Shown here piece after piece: positions 28,872-40,637 of a stretch of DNA of 64,000 nucleotides (within the stretch, counting starts at the first letter, position 1; each line of letters begins with the position of its first letter). The notes beneath the pieces were generated by a model, which was not told where the DNA came from, searched no databases, and saw nothing but the letters and a program-made list of their open reading frames with translations. Origin of the DNA: Gilliamella sp. App6-5 (GTDB lineage Bacteria; Pseudomonadota; Gammaproteobacteria; Enterobacterales; Orbaceae); the NCBI RefSeq assembly GCF_001690525.1, contig NZ_LZGT01000072.1, positions 1-64,000 of the forward strand, read 5' to 3'. Made by a program: the position numbers and the translations under genes.

Positions 28872-30359
28872 ATGTCGTTACCAATGATTGTCACCTTTGC
28901 AGTGTACATTTTAGGGATGATTGCGATTGGTTTTTTTGCGTTTCGTGCAACGCAAAACTTTGGTGATTATATTCTAGGTGGACGCCGTATTGGTAGTGTT
29001 GTCACAGCACTTTCAGCGGGTGCTTCAGACATGAGTGGTTGGTTATTAATGGGGCTACCTGGCGCGGTTTTCTTGTTTGGTATATCACAAAGTTGGATTG
29101 CCATTGGTTTGATAATTGGCGCGTATCTCAATTGGTTACTGATTGCTGGACGGTTGCGTGTTTTTACCGAAATCAACCATAATTCTTTAACATTACCCGA
29201 TTATTTTGCTCGTCGATTTGATGATAAAAGTTCTTTACTTCGTATTATTTCTGCGGTGATTATTCTTATTTTTTTTACTATTTATTGTGCTTCCGGTGTG
29301 GTTGCTGGTGCAAAATTATTCGAAAGTACATTTGGTATGAGTTATGGCTGGGCAATGCTAGCAGGTGCTGGTGCAACAATTGCTTATACTTTTATTGGTG
29401 GCTTTTTAGCTGTAAGCTGGACTGATACTATTCAAGCAAGTTTAATGATGTTTGCACTTATTTTAACCCCTATTATGGTTATGGTGAATGCCGGGGGCTT
29501 TTCTGATGCAATGGCATATATTGAATCGCTTAATCCTAATTACACCAATTTATTTGCTCACATGGATTTTATTGCCATTATTTCATTGTTAGGTTGGGGA
29601 CTTGGTTATTTTGGTCAACCACATATTTTAGCCAGATTTATGGCAGCTGATTCCCATGAAGTGATGAAAAATGCACGTCGAATTAGTATGACTTGGATGA
29701 TTTTATGTTTAGCCGGAGCCATTACGGTTGGCTTTTTTGGTATTGCTTTTTTCTCCAATCATCCAGAATTTGTCTATTTGGTTAATAACGGCAAACATGA
29801 ACGCATTTTTATTGAGCTTTCAAAGTTATTATTTAATCCTTGGATTGCTGGTGTATTGCTTGCAGCTATATTAGCGGCGGTAATGAGCACATTAAGTTGC
29901 CAGCTATTAGTCTGTTCAAGTGCTATAACGGAAGATTTCTACCGCGCCTTTTTTAGACCAAAAGCAAAACAAAAAGAACTTGTTTGGGTTGGGCGTATAA
30001 TGGTGTTACTAGTTTCAGTTATTGCGATTTTATTAGCCATTAATCCGAATAATAGCGTACTTGATTTAGTCAGCCATGCTTGGGCTGGATTTGGTGCAGC
30101 GTTTGGTCCAATTATTGTTTTTTCGGTATTTTGGTCACGTATGACACGTAATGGCGCATTAGCTGGTATGATAATTGGTGCAATAACCGTATTGCTTTGG
30201 ATTAATTTTAATTGGTTTAATCTATACTCTCTCATTCCTGGGTTTTTATTTGCTTCAATTGCGATTGTCGTGTTTAGCTTATGTGATAAAAAACCTAATG
30301 AAATAGTGGAAGATCATTTTAAACAAGCGTATAAACGTTATCATAATAAAACAGTATAA
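28872..30359 (+). CDS. putP: Sodium/proline symporter
   Basis: Inner-membrane Na+-coupled proline importer of the SSS family with about 13 helices. Sequence features include GDYILGGRRIGSVVTALSAG, SDMSGWLLMGLPGAV (Na+/proline site of helix II), and AILAAVMSTLSCQLLVCSSA in the SSS signature region near residue 340. The length of 495 is close to E. coli PutP (502). No putA is adjacent. It would supply proline as nutrient or osmolyte. Confidence 0.93.
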   Translation: MSLPMIVTFAVYILGMIAIGFFAFRATQNFGDYILGGRRIGSVVTALSAGASDMSGWLLMGLPGAVFLFGISQSWIAIGLIIGAYLNWLLIAGRLRVFTEINHNSLTLPDYFARRFDDKSSLLRIISAVIILIFFTIYCASGVVAGAKLFESTFGMSYGWAMLAGAGATIAYTFIGGFLAVSWTDTIQASLMMFALILTPIMVMVNAGGFSDAMAYIESLNPNYTNLFAHMDFIAIISLLGWGLGYFGQPHILARFMAADSHEVMKNARRISMTWMILCLAGAITVGFFGIAFFSNHPEFVYLVNNGKHERIFIELSKLLFNPWIAGVLLAAILAAVMSTLSCQLLVCSSAITEDFYRAFFRPKAKQKELVWVGRIMVLLVSVIAILLAINPNNSVLDLVSHAWAGFGAAFGPIIVFSVFWSRMTRNGALAGMIIGAITVLLWINFNWFNLYSLIPGFLFASIAIVVFSLCDKKPNEIVEDHFKQAYKRYHNKTV

Positions 30360-30409
30360 ATTTCATTAAAGTAGAATATAAACGTAATAAAATTTAATAG
30401 GTAAAATAT

Positions 30410-31681
30410 ATGACAAAAAATGTGATCAAACAACTGCAAGAGCGTGGACTGATTGCGCAGCTTACCGATGAAAAAGCATTAATAGAACAAATTGAACAAA
30501 ATCCTATTGCGCTTTATTGTGGTTTTGATCCAACAGCCGATAGCTTGCATCTTGGACATTTGGTACCGTTGCTTTGTTTAAAGCGCTTTCAATTAGCTGG
30601 ACATAAACCTGTAGCTTTAGTCGGTGGAGCAACAGGATTAATTGGTGATCCAAGTTTTAAAGCCGTTGAGCGAAAACTCAATACTGAAGAGACAGTTGTT
30701 GAGTGGAGCGAAAAAATTAAACAACAAGTTTCACCATTTTTAGATTTTAATTGTGGTGAAAATGCGGCAATTGTTGCCAATAACTACGATTGGTTTAGTG
30801 GTATGAATGTGCTGACATTTTTACGTGATGTTGGTAAGTATTTCTCGGTTAATGCGATGATCAATAAAGAATCAGTTAAGCAACGTATTGATCGTGACGA
30901 GGTAGGGATTTCATTTACAGAGTTTTCTTATAGTTTATTACAGTCGTATGATTTTGCTTGTTTGAATAAATCGCATGACGTTGTTTTACAAATAGGTGGA
31001 TCTGATCAGTGGGGAAATATTACCGCGGGTATAGATTTGACGCGTCGATTACATCAAAAACAGGTTTATGGTCTAACCGTGCCATTAATCACTAAATCAG
31101 ATGGGACTAAGTTTGGTAAAACTGAAAGTGGTGCTGTATGGCTGGATCCTAAAAAGACAAGTCCGTATAAATTTTATCAATTCTGGATCAATACTGCTGA
31201 TGCTGATGTTTATCGATTCTTAAAGTTCTTCACATTTATGCCGTTAAATGAAATTGATGCATTGGAAGAAGAAGATAAAAACAGTGGTGTTGCGCCTCGT
31301 GCTCAATATGTACTTGCGGAACAAGTTACTCGCTTAGTTCATGGTGAAGAAGGGCTTATAGCGGCAAAACGCATTACTGAAAGCCTATTCTCTGGCAAAT
31401 TAACTGATTTGTCTGAAGCTGATTTTGAGCAGTTAGCCCAAGATGGTATGCCAACGTTAGTTGTTGAAAGTGACATTGATTTACAGCAAGCAATCGTTAA
31501 TGCGCAGTTTGCACCCTCAAGAGGTCAAGCAAGAACGATGATTGAATCTAATGCCATTTCAATTAATGGGGAACGTAATACAACAACAGATTACCGTTTT
31601 TTAGATAGTGATAAGCTTTTTAATCGTTATACTTTGCTTCGTCGTGGTAAAAAATATTATTGCTTGTTAATTTGGAGCTAA
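30410..31681 (+). CDS. tyrS: Tyrosyl-tRNA synthetase
   Basis: Class I aminoacyl-tRNA synthetase charging tRNA-Tyr. The HIGH-type motif is HLGH ([12 protein letters not shown], residues ~45-56), the KMSKS-type motif is KFGKT (about 230), and the C-terminal S4 RNA-binding domain includes [18 protein letters not shown]. The length is 423. It is followed after 4 bases by pdxY, as in enterobacteria. Confidence 0.98.
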   Translation: MTKNVIKQLQERGLIAQLTDEKALIEQIEQNPIALYCGFDPTADSLHLGHLVPLLCLKRFQLAGHKPVALVGGATGLIGDPSFKAVERKLNTEETVVEWSEKIKQQVSPFLDFNCGENAAIVANNYDWFSGMNVLTFLRDVGKYFSVNAMINKESVKQRIDRDEVGISFTEFSYSLLQSYDFACLNKSHDVVLQIGGSDQWGNITAGIDLTRRLHQKQVYGLTVPLITKSDGTKFGKTESGAVWLDPKKTSPYKFYQFWINTADADVYRFLKFFTFMPLNEIDALEEEDKNSGVAPRAQYVLAEQVTRLVHGEEGLIAAKRITESLFSGKLTDLSEADFEQLAQDGMPTLVVESDIDLQQAIVNAQFAPSRGQARTMIESNAISINGERNTTTDYRFLDSDKLFNRYTLLRRGKKYYCLLIWS

Positions 31682-31685
31682 TTTC

Positions 31686-32558
31686 ATGAAAAATATTTTA
31701 TCGATTCAGTCTCATGTTGTATTTGGTCATGCAGGAAATAGTGCTGCTGAATTTCCTATGCGTCGATTAGGGGTAAATGTTTGGCCTTTAAATACTGTAC
31801 AATTTTCTAATCATACTCAATATCGCCAATGGACTGGAACGGTAATGTCAGCATCTCATTTAACTGAGATTGCTGATGGAATTCATGAAATTGGTGAACT
31901 AAAACGTTGTGATGCGGTATTAAGTGGCTATATGGGATCACCTGAGCAAGGCAATGCTATTATTGAGATTGTTAAAAAAGTAAAATCGGTTAATCCTAAT
32001 GCGATTTATTTTTGCGATCCGGTAATGGGGCATCCTGAAAAAGGTTGCTTTGTTGCCCCAGGTGTATCAGAGTTTTTGTGCAATACTGCGCTGCCTATGG
32101 CAGATATGATGGCACCAAATATTTTGGAGCTTGAAGAGCTAAATGGTAAGCAACGTGTCAATAATGTTGAAGAAGCTATTCTAGCTTGTCGAGAATTATG
32201 TAAAAAAGGGCCTAAAGCGATTTTAGTTAAACATTTAAGCCGAGCTGGATATAAAATTGATCGGTTTGAAATGTTACTTGTGACTAAAGATGACGCATGG
32301 CATATTGATCGCCCATTAGTTGATTTCGGTGTAAGACAACCTGTTGGTGTTGGTGATATGACAAGTGGACTATTTTTAGCAAATATTTTACTTGGAAAAT
32401 CATTGGTTGAAGCCCTAGAACATACTACTTCGGCGGTGTATGCGGTTATGCTTGAAACCTTAAAACAAGATGAATATGAATTACAATTAGTTGCAGCTCA
32501 ACATGAAATTGAAAAACCAACACAATGGTTTAATGCAAAAAAAATTGATTCATTGTAA
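31686..32558 (+). CDS. pdxY: Pyridoxal kinase PdxY
   Basis: Salvage kinase producing pyridoxal 5'-phosphate. It starts [22 protein letters not shown] and contains [28 protein letters not shown] and the ATP/anion-hole motif [12 protein letters not shown] near residue 223. The length of 290 matches PdxY rather than PdxK. It is co-transcribed with tyrS. Linkage to a tyrosyl-tRNA synthetase is a conserved gammaproteobacterial arrangement. Confidence 0.95.
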   Translation: MKNILSIQSHVVFGHAGNSAAEFPMRRLGVNVWPLNTVQFSNHTQYRQWTGTVMSASHLTEIADGIHEIGELKRCDAVLSGYMGSPEQGNAIIEIVKKVKSVNPNAIYFCDPVMGHPEKGCFVAPGVSEFLCNTALPMADMMAPNILELEELNGKQRVNNVEEAILACRELCKKGPKAILVKHLSRAGYKIDRFEMLLVTKDDAWHIDRPLVDFGVRQPVGVGDMTSGLFLANILLGKSLVEALEHTTSAVYAVMLETLKQDEYELQLVAAQHEIEKPTQWFNAKKIDSL

Positions 32559-32612
32559 AATTATGTAAGAATGAAATTAACTAGCGTTTAGTATTAAATT
32601 TATGAGGGGATA

Positions 32613-33053
32613 ATGGACAATATTTCATTAGGAGTGATGCTTGCTGATTTACGAGAACAAATGGGATTAACTCAGGATGATGTTGCCAATAAAATTCATG
32701 TTCGTAAAACTGTGATTGACGATATCGAAAAAAATCAGTTGCCTCATGCCCCTCTTGTTTTTGTAAAAGGTTATATTCGTTCTTATGCAGAAATTGTCGG
32801 CTTATCAGCTGATCAGTATCAACCTCATATCGATGAATTAACCAAACAATCTAAGTCACAACAAAAAAAAATTCAACCTCACACGTTTATAACAAAAAAA
32901 CCAGGAAAGGCTCCATTTATCTTAATCGGTATATTTGTTCTTCTTTGTGCGCTTGGTATAACTTTATACTATGTTAATAAGGATGATAAAAATAACCTTA
33001 TTGAAGTAAGTCATTATATTTCTCCATCCCCTATTACCCGTGTTAATAGTTAG
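32613..33053 (+). CDS. Truncated RodZ-like membrane HTH protein
   Basis: Occupies the rodZ position before ispG and has the RodZ cytoplasmic helix-turn-helix domain. LADLREQMGLTQDDVANKI is followed by VFVKGYIRSYAEIVGLSADQY, then a basic juxtamembrane segment and one transmembrane helix (about residues 105-124, APFILIGIFVLLCALGITLY). It stops about 20 residues later, so the periplasmic beta domain (DUF4115) of full-length RodZ, usually 300 or more residues in total, is absent. No frame in the 85 bases before ispG continues it, so this is a shortened but apparently intact gene. RodZ links MreB to the elongation complex; the HTH-TM part is the MreB-binding half. Confidence 0.85.
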   Translation: MDNISLGVMLADLREQMGLTQDDVANKIHVRKTVIDDIEKNQLPHAPLVFVKGYIRSYAEIVGLSADQYQPHIDELTKQSKSQQKKIQPHTFITKKPGKAPFILIGIFVLLCALGITLYYVNKDDKNNLIEVSHYISPSPITRVNS

Positions 33054-33138
33054 CAAATTTTCTTATTCTCATACAGACATTTGCCTTAAATCTTGTTAAG
33101 ATTGCTGGCTAGTTATTTTGTAATATGGTTAAGTGTGT

Positions 33139-34248
33139 ATGAGTCATCAGGAGTCACCAATTGTTAGGCGAGAATCTACCCGAATTTATGTCGGCAATGT
33201 TCCTATTGGTGGCGGAGCCCCAATAGCTGTTCAATCGATGACAAATACTCGAACTACTGATGTCGAAAAAACGGTAGCTCAAATTCAAGCACTTGAACGT
33301 GTTGGAGTGGATATTGTGCGTGTTTCTATTCCAACAATGGATGCGGCTGAAGCGTTTAAATTAATTAAACAACAAGCTACAGTTCCACTGATTGCTGATA
33401 TTCATTTTGATTATCGTATTGCTTTAAAAGTTGCAGAATATGGTGTTGATTGTTTAAGAATTAATCCCGGCAATATAGGTAATGAGTCAAGAATTCGTGC
33501 CGTTGTCGATTGTGCCAAAGATAAAAACATCCCAATACGTATTGGGGTGAATTCGGGATCGCTTGAGAAAGATATTCAAGAAAAATATGGTGAGCCTACT
33601 CCAAAAGCGATTGTTGAATCAGCGATGCGTCATGTTGATATACTTGACAGGCTTAATTTTGATCAGTTTAAAGTTAGTGTAAAAGCATCTGATGTGTTTA
33701 CTGCGGTTGACGCTTATCGTTTGTTAGCTAAACAAATTAAGCAGCCATTGCATTTGGGCATAACTGAGGCGGGTGGAGTGCGGAGTGGTGCGATTAAATC
33801 GGCCATTGGATTAGGATTATTGCTATCAGAAGGGATTGGCGATACACTCCGCGTATCCCTAGCTGCCGATCCTACGGAAGAAGTTAAAGTTGGATTTGAT
33901 ATCTTAAAATCACTGCGTATACGGTCTCGTGGTATTAATTTTATTGCGTGTCCAACCTGTTCGCGCCAAGAGTTTGATGTGATTAATACCGTCAATGCAT
34001 TAGAGCAGCGATTAGAAGATATTGTTACACCAATGGATGTGTCAATTATTGGTTGTGTGGTTAACGGTCCGGGCGAAGCGTTAGCTTCAACCATGGGGGT
34101 TGCTGGCGGTCATAACAAAAGTGGTTTTTATGAAGATGGTGTGCGTATTGGCCGTATTGATAATGAAAAAATGATTGATGAATTAGAAGCTAAAATTCGG
34201 GCTAAAGCATTAATATTGAAAAACAGAATTACAGCAACTGAATTATAA
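33139..34248 (+). CDS. ispG: 4-hydroxy-3-methylbut-2-enyl diphosphate synthase
   Basis: Iron-sulfur enzyme of the MEP isoprenoid pathway converting MEcPP to HMBPP. The protein is very close to E. coli Isp[21 protein letters not shown], then [11 protein letters not shown] with two cluster cysteines, and [10 protein letters not shown] with the third Cys and the ligand Glu. I chose the ATG at 33139 (MSHQES) over the GTG at 33133 because it aligns with homologues, giving 369 residues. Confidence 0.97.
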   Translation: MSHQESPIVRRESTRIYVGNVPIGGGAPIAVQSMTNTRTTDVEKTVAQIQALERVGVDIVRVSIPTMDAAEAFKLIKQQATVPLIADIHFDYRIALKVAEYGVDCLRINPGNIGNESRIRAVVDCAKDKNIPIRIGVNSGSLEKDIQEKYGEPTPKAIVESAMRHVDILDRLNFDQFKVSVKASDVFTAVDAYRLLAKQIKQPLHLGITEAGGVRSGAIKSAIGLGLLLSEGIGDTLRVSLAADPTEEVKVGFDILKSLRIRSRGINFIACPTCSRQEFDVINTVNALEQRLEDIVTPMDVSIIGCVVNGPGEALASTMGVAGGHNKSGFYEDGVRIGRIDNEKMIDELEAKIRAKALILKNRITATEL

Positions 34249-34272
34249 TTTTATTAGATAGCGAATAAATAA

Positions 34273-35550
34273 ATGACAGAGAGAAAGATCCAATCTATAC
34301 GAGGTATGAATGATTTACTCCCAACAGATAGTGCAAGTTGGCAACAGATTGAAAACATTGTTAAAGGCGTATTAAACAGTTATGGCTATAACGAAATTAG
34401 AACGCCCATTGTTGAAGACACTGCGCTATTTAAGCGAGCAGTCGGTGAAGTGACCGATATTGTTGAAAAAGAGATGTACACATTCAATGACCGTAATGAT
34501 GAAAGTATTACTTTACGTCCAGAAATTACCGCAGGTTGTGTCCGTGCTGGCATTGAACATGGTCTTTTTTATAATCAAGAACAACGCCTTTGGTATCTAG
34601 GGCCTGCTTTCCGTTATGAAAAACCGCAAAAAGGGCGCTATCGCCAATTTCATCAATTTGGCGTTGAAGTCTTTGGCCTTGAAGGCCCCAATATTGATGC
34701 TGAACTTATCCTTTTAACTGCACGTTTCTGGAAAGCTTTGGGTATCGAACAGCATACCTCTCTTGAGCTAAATTCAATAGGTTCGATTGAAGCTAGAGCC
34801 AATTATCGAAATGCATTAGTTGCTTTTCTTGAACAACATAAAGATAAATTGGATGAAGACTGCTTACGTAGAATGTATACTAATCCATTAAGAGTACTTG
34901 ACTCAAAAAATCCACTTGTGCAAGAGCTACTTAATCAAGCACCAAAATTGTTCGATTATTTAGATGAAGAATCTAAACAGCACTTTGAAGGGTTATGTCG
35001 CTTATTGGATAACGCTGGAATAAAATACAATATTAATCAAAGATTAGTTCGTGGATTAGATTATTATAATCGAACTGTTTTTGAATGGGTAACAAGTAGC
35101 TTAGGTGCACAAGGTACCGTTTGTGGTGGTGGTCGTTATGATGGGCTTGTAAGCCAACTTGGCGGACAACCAACACCAGCAGTGGGTTTTGCCATGGGCG
35201 TTGAGCGTTTAGTGTTATTAGTTCAAGCCGTTAATCCAACATTCAATCGCGATAATTTGATTGATGTGTATATGATATCTTCTGGTGATGAAAGAACAAT
35301 TTCAGCAGCACAACGTGTTGCAGAGCAGTTGCGCGATGGCTTACCAGATTGGCGAATCATGACAAATTACGGTAGTAGTAATTTTAAGAAACAATTTGCC
35401 AAAGCCGATAAGTTAGGTGCTAAAATAGCAGTCATTATTGGTGAAAATGAACTAGCTAATCAGTCTGTAACGATTAAAAATTTACAAACAGGCGAACAAG
35501 TTGAAGTTGCACAAAAAGAAATTGTCCAAACTTGCTTGTCGATAAAGTAA
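34273..35550 (+). CDS. hisS: Histidyl-tRNA synthetase
   Basis: Class II synthetase charging tRNA-His. Motif 2 ([19 protein letters not shown]) and the histidine-specific motifs [13 protein letters not shown] (about residue 258) and [14 protein letters not shown] are all present, with a C-terminal anticodon-binding domain. The length of 425 matches E. coli HisS. It lies between ispG and yfgM in the conserved order. Confidence 0.98.
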   Translation: MTERKIQSIRGMNDLLPTDSASWQQIENIVKGVLNSYGYNEIRTPIVEDTALFKRAVGEVTDIVEKEMYTFNDRNDESITLRPEITAGCVRAGIEHGLFYNQEQRLWYLGPAFRYEKPQKGRYRQFHQFGVEVFGLEGPNIDAELILLTARFWKALGIEQHTSLELNSIGSIEARANYRNALVAFLEQHKDKLDEDCLRRMYTNPLRVLDSKNPLVQELLNQAPKLFDYLDEESKQHFEGLCRLLDNAGIKYNINQRLVRGLDYYNRTVFEWVTSSLGAQGTVCGGGRYDGLVSQLGGQPTPAVGFAMGVERLVLLVQAVNPTFNRDNLIDVYMISSGDERTISAAQRVAEQLRDGLPDWRIMTNYGSSNFKKQFAKADKLGAKIAVIIGENELANQSVTIKNLQTGEQVEVAQKEIVQTCLSIK

Positions 35551-35568
35551 AAGAAATAGGAGAAAAAC

Positions 35569-36261
35569 GTGAGTCATCAGTTATCGAGTGAAGAACAACT
35601 TGAAGAGATAAAGGGCTTTTTTGCTAAAACATGGAAAATTATGGTTGCGGTCCTTGTGATCGGGTTATTGGCTTTTTATGGCTGGCGTTATTGGCAATCA
35701 TATAAAGCTGAAAAGGCGATTGAATCGTCAGATAAGTATGAACAGTTAATAGCTCAATTAGATGATAATAAACCAGATTCTGTCAATGAATTAGTCGCTT
35801 TTGCTAAAGACAACGATACTATTTATAGTGTATTTGCTAATTTACGTGCTGCAAAATTTTATGTTGAAGTATTAAAAGATTATTCTGGTGCGCAAACATT
35901 ATTAGTCGATGCATTAAAGAAAACCGATTCAGAGCCAGTCAAAGCAATTACCAATATTCGTATAGCGCGTTTACAGTACCAACAAGGTCAATATCAAGAC
36001 AGTTTAACATCGCTAAGCCATGTGACTAGCGAAAGCTGGGGATCTGTAATTAATGATCTTCGTGGTGATGTGTTAGTTAAAATGACTCGTTATGCTGATG
36101 CAGTGAGCGCTTATAACGTTGCTTTAACTTCTAACCCAACCAAAGATTTAGAAGAAAATATTAAAATGAAGTTGAATCAAGTTGAATATTTAAAAGCAAA
36201 ACAACAAGCTGAACAAGAAGCTCAGGCAAAAAAAACTGCAACGGAAGAAAGTAAAAATTAA
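35569..36261 (+). CDS. yfgM: YfgM-like ancillary SecYEG translocon subunit
   Basis: Single-pass inner-membrane protein with a periplasmic TPR-like domain. In E. coli, YfgM associates with SecYEG and PpiD to hand proteins to periplasmic chaperones. The cytoplasmic start SSEEQLEEIKGFF precedes a helix at about residues 24-42 (MVAVLVIGLLAFYGW). Helical repeats follow (AKFYVEVLKDYSGAQTLLVDAL and LSHVTSESWGSVINDLRGDVL), then a Lys/Gln-rich tail. Translation starts at GTG with an AGGAGA ribosome site. The synteny hisS-yfgM-bamB supports the name. Confidence 0.92.
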   Translation: MSHQLSSEEQLEEIKGFFAKTWKIMVAVLVIGLLAFYGWRYWQSYKAEKAIESSDKYEQLIAQLDDNKPDSVNELVAFAKDNDTIYSVFANLRAAKFYVEVLKDYSGAQTLLVDALKKTDSEPVKAITNIRIARLQYQQGQYQDSLTSLSHVTSESWGSVINDLRGDVLVKMTRYADAVSAYNVALTSNPTKDLEENIKMKLNQVEYLKAKQQAEQEAQAKKTATEESKN

Positions 36262-36287
36262 TTTATCCTGCTATAAGGGGCTATACA

Positions 36288-37460
36288 ATGAAGTTATCAA
36301 AATATCTTTTTGTTGGTGTTTTTGTTTTTTCACTAGCTGGGTGTTCTTTATTCGGTAGAGAAGATGAGATTGTACAAATTGCACCGTCACCGAAAGTAGA
36401 TAATCAATTTTCTATCCAACAAGTATGGAAAAATAGTACTGCTGGTAATACTCATATTTATTCATTATTAGGTCCGATCAATTATGATAATGCTATTTAT
36501 GTTGCAAGTCGTAGTGGACAGGTTAAAGCAATTGATTTAGTAAGTGGTCATACGCTATGGGATGTAAATTTATCGCAAAGTACGCTTTTTAGCAGTAAAA
36601 CGGCACTATTTTCAGGTGGTGTAAGTGCTGATGATAAATATGTTTACGTAGGTAGTGAACGTGCTGTTGTGTATGCGTTAGATCGTAACAATGGTAAAGT
36701 GGTGTGGGAAAAAACCGTAAAAGGTGAAGTGCTTGCTCGCCCAGTATCTTCTGATGGAAAATTAATAATCCATACTGCAAATGGTATTCTTCAAGGTCTT
36801 AATCGTGATACAGGTGATTATTTGTGGGATGTTTCTTTCGACGTTCCAGCATTGTCGTTAAGAGGCAACTCTACACCGACCATCGCTCATGGTGCTGCTA
36901 TTGTTGGTGATGATAATGGTCGAGTAAATGCTTACTTTATTAATGATGGCCAATTAATTTGGCAGCAACGTATTTCACAGCCATCAGGATCTACTGAAAT
37001 TGCAAAATTAAACGATGTTGATTCAACTCCCGTAGTTGAGGGTAATTTAGTTTATTCTGTTGGTTATAATGGCAGTTTGGTTGCGCTTGATTTAAGTAAT
37101 GGTCAAACTGTTTGGCGTAAAGGACTTGGTTCTACTCATAGCTTTGCGGTTGATACTAATCGATTATTTGTTGTAGACCAAAATGACAATGTTCAAGCTA
37201 TTGCCAAGAATGGTGGCGGTGAGCTTTGGACGCAATCAAATCTTACACATCGTCAGTTAACCGATCCTGTTATCTACCAAAAATATGTGGTATTTGGTGA
37301 TTTTGAAGGTTACCTATATTGGTTAAATGCTGAAAATGGAGAGCTTGCAGCTAAGACTCAAGTGAGCAGTAGTGGATTAATATCGAAACCAATTGTTGTG
37401 GACAATAAATTAATTGTTCAAGCCAAAAATGGTGATATTTACGCTTTTACAAAAAATTAA
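36288..37460 (+). CDS. bamB: Outer-membrane assembly lipoprotein BamB
   Basis: Lipoprotein of the BAM complex that inserts beta-barrel proteins. The signal peptide ends in the lipobox LAGC (Cys near residue 19). An eight-bladed beta-propeller follows, with PQQ-like repeats such as VYALDRNNGKVVWEKTVKG, LQGLNRDTGDYLWDV and LVALDLSNGQTVWRKG. The length of 390 is normal. It sits between yfgM and der. Confidence 0.97.
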   Translation: MKLSKYLFVGVFVFSLAGCSLFGREDEIVQIAPSPKVDNQFSIQQVWKNSTAGNTHIYSLLGPINYDNAIYVASRSGQVKAIDLVSGHTLWDVNLSQSTLFSSKTALFSGGVSADDKYVYVGSERAVVYALDRNNGKVVWEKTVKGEVLARPVSSDGKLIIHTANGILQGLNRDTGDYLWDVSFDVPALSLRGNSTPTIAHGAAIVGDDNGRVNAYFINDGQLIWQQRISQPSGSTEIAKLNDVDSTPVVEGNLVYSVGYNGSLVALDLSNGQTVWRKGLGSTHSFAVDTNRLFVVDQNDNVQAIAKNGGGELWTQSNLTHRQLTDPVIYQKYVVFGDFEGYLYWLNAENGELAAKTQVSSSGLISKPIVVDNKLIVQAKNGDIYAFTKN

Positions 37461-37479
37461 AGTAATTTAGAGAAGAATC

Positions 37480-38946
37480 ATGGTACCTGTAGTAGCACTT
37501 GTTGGTCGTCCAAATGTTGGAAAGTCGACTTTATTTAATCGGTTAACGCGAACCCGAGATGCCTTAGTGGCTGACTTTCCCGGATTAACTCGTGATCGCA
37601 AATATGGCCGAGCAGAAATCAAGGGCCATGAATATATTTTGATTGATACTGGTGGTATTGATGGATCTGAAGATGGGGTTGAAAGTTTTATGGCTGAGCA
37701 ATCCCTGCAAGCCATAGAAGAAGCGGATATTGTCCTTTTCTTGGTTGATGCCAGAGCCGGTGCCATGCCTGCCGATCAGGCTATTGCTAAGCATTTACGC
37801 TCTCGTCAAAAAGCCACTTTTTTAGTGGCTAATAAAATTGATGGTATTGATGCGGATACTGCAATTTCTGATTTTTATGGCTTAGGGTTGGGCGAAATTC
37901 ATCCAATCGCAGCTAGCCATGGTCGAGGCGTAAGCTCGTTAATTGAAACGGTATTAGATCCTATTTTTCAGTTTGATAATAACCAAGAAAGTGATTTTGA
38001 GAATAAAGAACAAGTTGAGGACTTAACTGAATCTTGCGATGATTTTGTCGATGAAACAGAATCTCTTATTAATCAACCCATCAAGGTTGCTATTGTGGGT
38101 CGACCTAATGTAGGTAAGTCAACACTAACTAATCGAATTTTAGGTGAAGAGCGAGTCGTTGTATATGATATGCCAGGCACCACGCGTGATAGCATCTATA
38201 TACCAATGACACGTGATGAACGTGAGTATATCTTGATTGATACCGCGGGTGTACGTAAACGTGGCAAAGTCACCGAAACCGTTGAAAAATTTTCTGTCAT
38301 TAAAACCTTACAAGCCATTGAAGATGCTAATGTTGCCATTTTAGTTATAGATGCCCGTGAAGGTATATCCGATCAAGACTTATCATTACTGGGTTTTATT
38401 ATTAATAGTGGGCGCTCACTTGTTATAGCTGTTAATAAATGGGATGGCTTGTCACAAGATATCAAAGAGCAAGTGAAAACAACACTAGATGATAGATTAG
38501 ATTTTATTGATTTTGCTCGTGTTCACTTTATTTCTGCTTTGCATGGTAGTGGAGTTGGTAACTTATTTGATTCAATACAAGAAGCATATGATTGCGCAAC
38601 GCGCCGTGTCAACACCGCCTTATTGACTAAGATTATGCAAATGGCACAAGACGATCATCAGCCACCTTTGGTGCGAGGACGCCGCGTTAAATTAAAATAT
38701 GCGCACGCGGGTGGCTACAATCCACCAATTGTTGTGATTCACGGTAATCAAGTAGAAGATCTACCTGATTCTTATAAACGCTATTTAATGAACTATTTTA
38801 GACGCTCACTAAAAATTATGGGCTCACCAATTCGAATTCAGTTTAAAGAAGGAGCAAACCCATTTGAAGGGAGAAAAAATAGTTTAACCGCATCACAGCA
38901 ACGCAAACGTCGTCGATTGATGAAACATGTTAGAGGTCGAAAATAA
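37480..38946 (+). CDS. der: Double-GTPase Der (EngA), ribosome assembly
   Basis: Essential 50S assembly GTPase with two tandem G domains. G1 motifs [12 protein letters not shown] (residue ~7) and [12 protein letters not shown] (near 206) are each followed by DTGG or DTAG and NKxD (NKID, NKWD). An acidic linker separates the domains. The C-terminal KH-like domain carries [18 protein letters not shown]. The length of 488 is typical. Confidence 0.98.
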   Translation: MVPVVALVGRPNVGKSTLFNRLTRTRDALVADFPGLTRDRKYGRAEIKGHEYILIDTGGIDGSEDGVESFMAEQSLQAIEEADIVLFLVDARAGAMPADQAIAKHLRSRQKATFLVANKIDGIDADTAISDFYGLGLGEIHPIAASHGRGVSSLIETVLDPIFQFDNNQESDFENKEQVEDLTESCDDFVDETESLINQPIKVAIVGRPNVGKSTLTNRILGEERVVVYDMPGTTRDSIYIPMTRDEREYILIDTAGVRKRGKVTETVEKFSVIKTLQAIEDANVAILVIDAREGISDQDLSLLGFIINSGRSLVIAVNKWDGLSQDIKEQVKTTLDDRLDFIDFARVHFISALHGSGVGNLFDSIQEAYDCATRRVNTALLTKIMQMAQDDHQPPLVRGRRVKLKYAHAGGYNPPIVVIHGNQVEDLPDSYKRYLMNYFRRSLKIMGSPIRIQFKEGANPFEGRKNSLTASQQRKRRRLMKHVRGRK

Positions 38947-38949
38947 TTT

Positions 38950-39884
<935 letters not shown>

Positions 39885-39896
39885 TTGGTTATCTAT

Positions 39897-39941
39897 AAAA
39901 AGCGCAAGGTAGTGTTAACTATCTTGCGCTTTTTATTTCAA
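39897..39941 (+). terminator. adk terminator
   Basis: AAAAAGCGCAAGGTAGT pairs with ACTATCTTGCGCTTTTT (one G-T wobble) across a 4-base loop. The structure ends in a T-rich stretch 13 bases after adk and is symmetrical enough to act in both directions. Confidence 0.9.
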
Positions 39942-40008
39942 ATAGATTAATATCACCGCCTATACAGCGATCAACTAAAAGCTGAGCCACGATAAACATC
40001 GCCTAAAA

Positions 40009-40160
40009 ATCTTCAGAAAATGCACTGATTTTATTCGATTTTTTAAAGTGAGTTTTGTTTTAGCAGAGGGTAGATTCTTCAGAAAAAACCTCAATTAGGG
40101 TATTGATTTTATTTGTTTTTTTGTGATGAGCCTTATCTATAATAGTAAGGCTCTATTTTT
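40009..40160 (+). repeat. Imperfect direct repeat ending in a terminator-like hairpin
   Basis: Between adk and ybeD, the motif TCTTCAGAAAA followed by TGATTTTATT(C/T)G(A/T)TTTTTT and GTGA occurs at 40010-40052 and again at 40076-40130, where it is interrupted by about 12 extra bases. The second copy runs into GAGCCTTA ... TAAGGCTC (40128-40153) and TATTTTT, a good plus-strand terminator that does not belong to adk, which has its own, or to ybeD, which is on the other strand. It could end an unrecognised small transcript. Confidence 0.45.
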
Positions 40161-40177
40161 AGCAAAAAAGTAAAGTA

Positions 40178-40444
40178 TTATAAAACCATTCTTACAATAT
40201 CAATTTCGCCTAATTCTTTATAAAGATTTTCGACCTGCTCAATATGCGTGGCATTAATAGTAATTGAAACTGAATGATAATTGCCTTTACTGCTTGGTTT
40301 GATTGATGGCGTATAATCACCCGGAGCATGACGTTGAATGACTGATACCACTTTGTCAACAAGTTCAGGTTTGGCTTCGCCCATTACTTTGTAAGTAAAA
40401 GAACATGGGAACTCTAATAATTCATTTAATTTAGTTGGTTGCAT
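40178..40444 (-). CDS. ybeD: DUF493 family protein YbeD
   Basis: An 88-residue ferredoxin-like alpha/beta protein of unknown function, nearly identical in core to E. coli Ybe[21 protein letters not shown], then [20 protein letters not shown] and the terminal [11 protein letters not shown] longer open frame begins at 40519, but homology and a GAGA ribosome site support the Met at 40444. Confidence 0.93.
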   Translation of the reverse strand: MQPTKLNELLEFPCSFTYKVMGEAKPELVDKVVSVIQRHAPGDYTPSIKPSSKGNYHSVSITINATHIEQVENLYKELGEIDIVRMVL

Positions 40445-40637
40445 AATCTTATTTTTCTCAGTTAATAGGTTCAATGTATTGGTATCAAGAATGATTACTA
40501 TATATAGGCTGTTTATCACTCTTCAAGTAACGAATAATAAACATTGCTTTTTAAAGTATATATTTTGAGCTATGATAAGAAAATTCTAACATAGTGAAAT
40601 AAGCGTTTTTACTATTTACCAATAAGGCTAAAACAAT

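Noticed and set aside
33133-33138. GTG start for ispG
   Set aside because: The ATG two codons later aligns with the homologous N-terminus.
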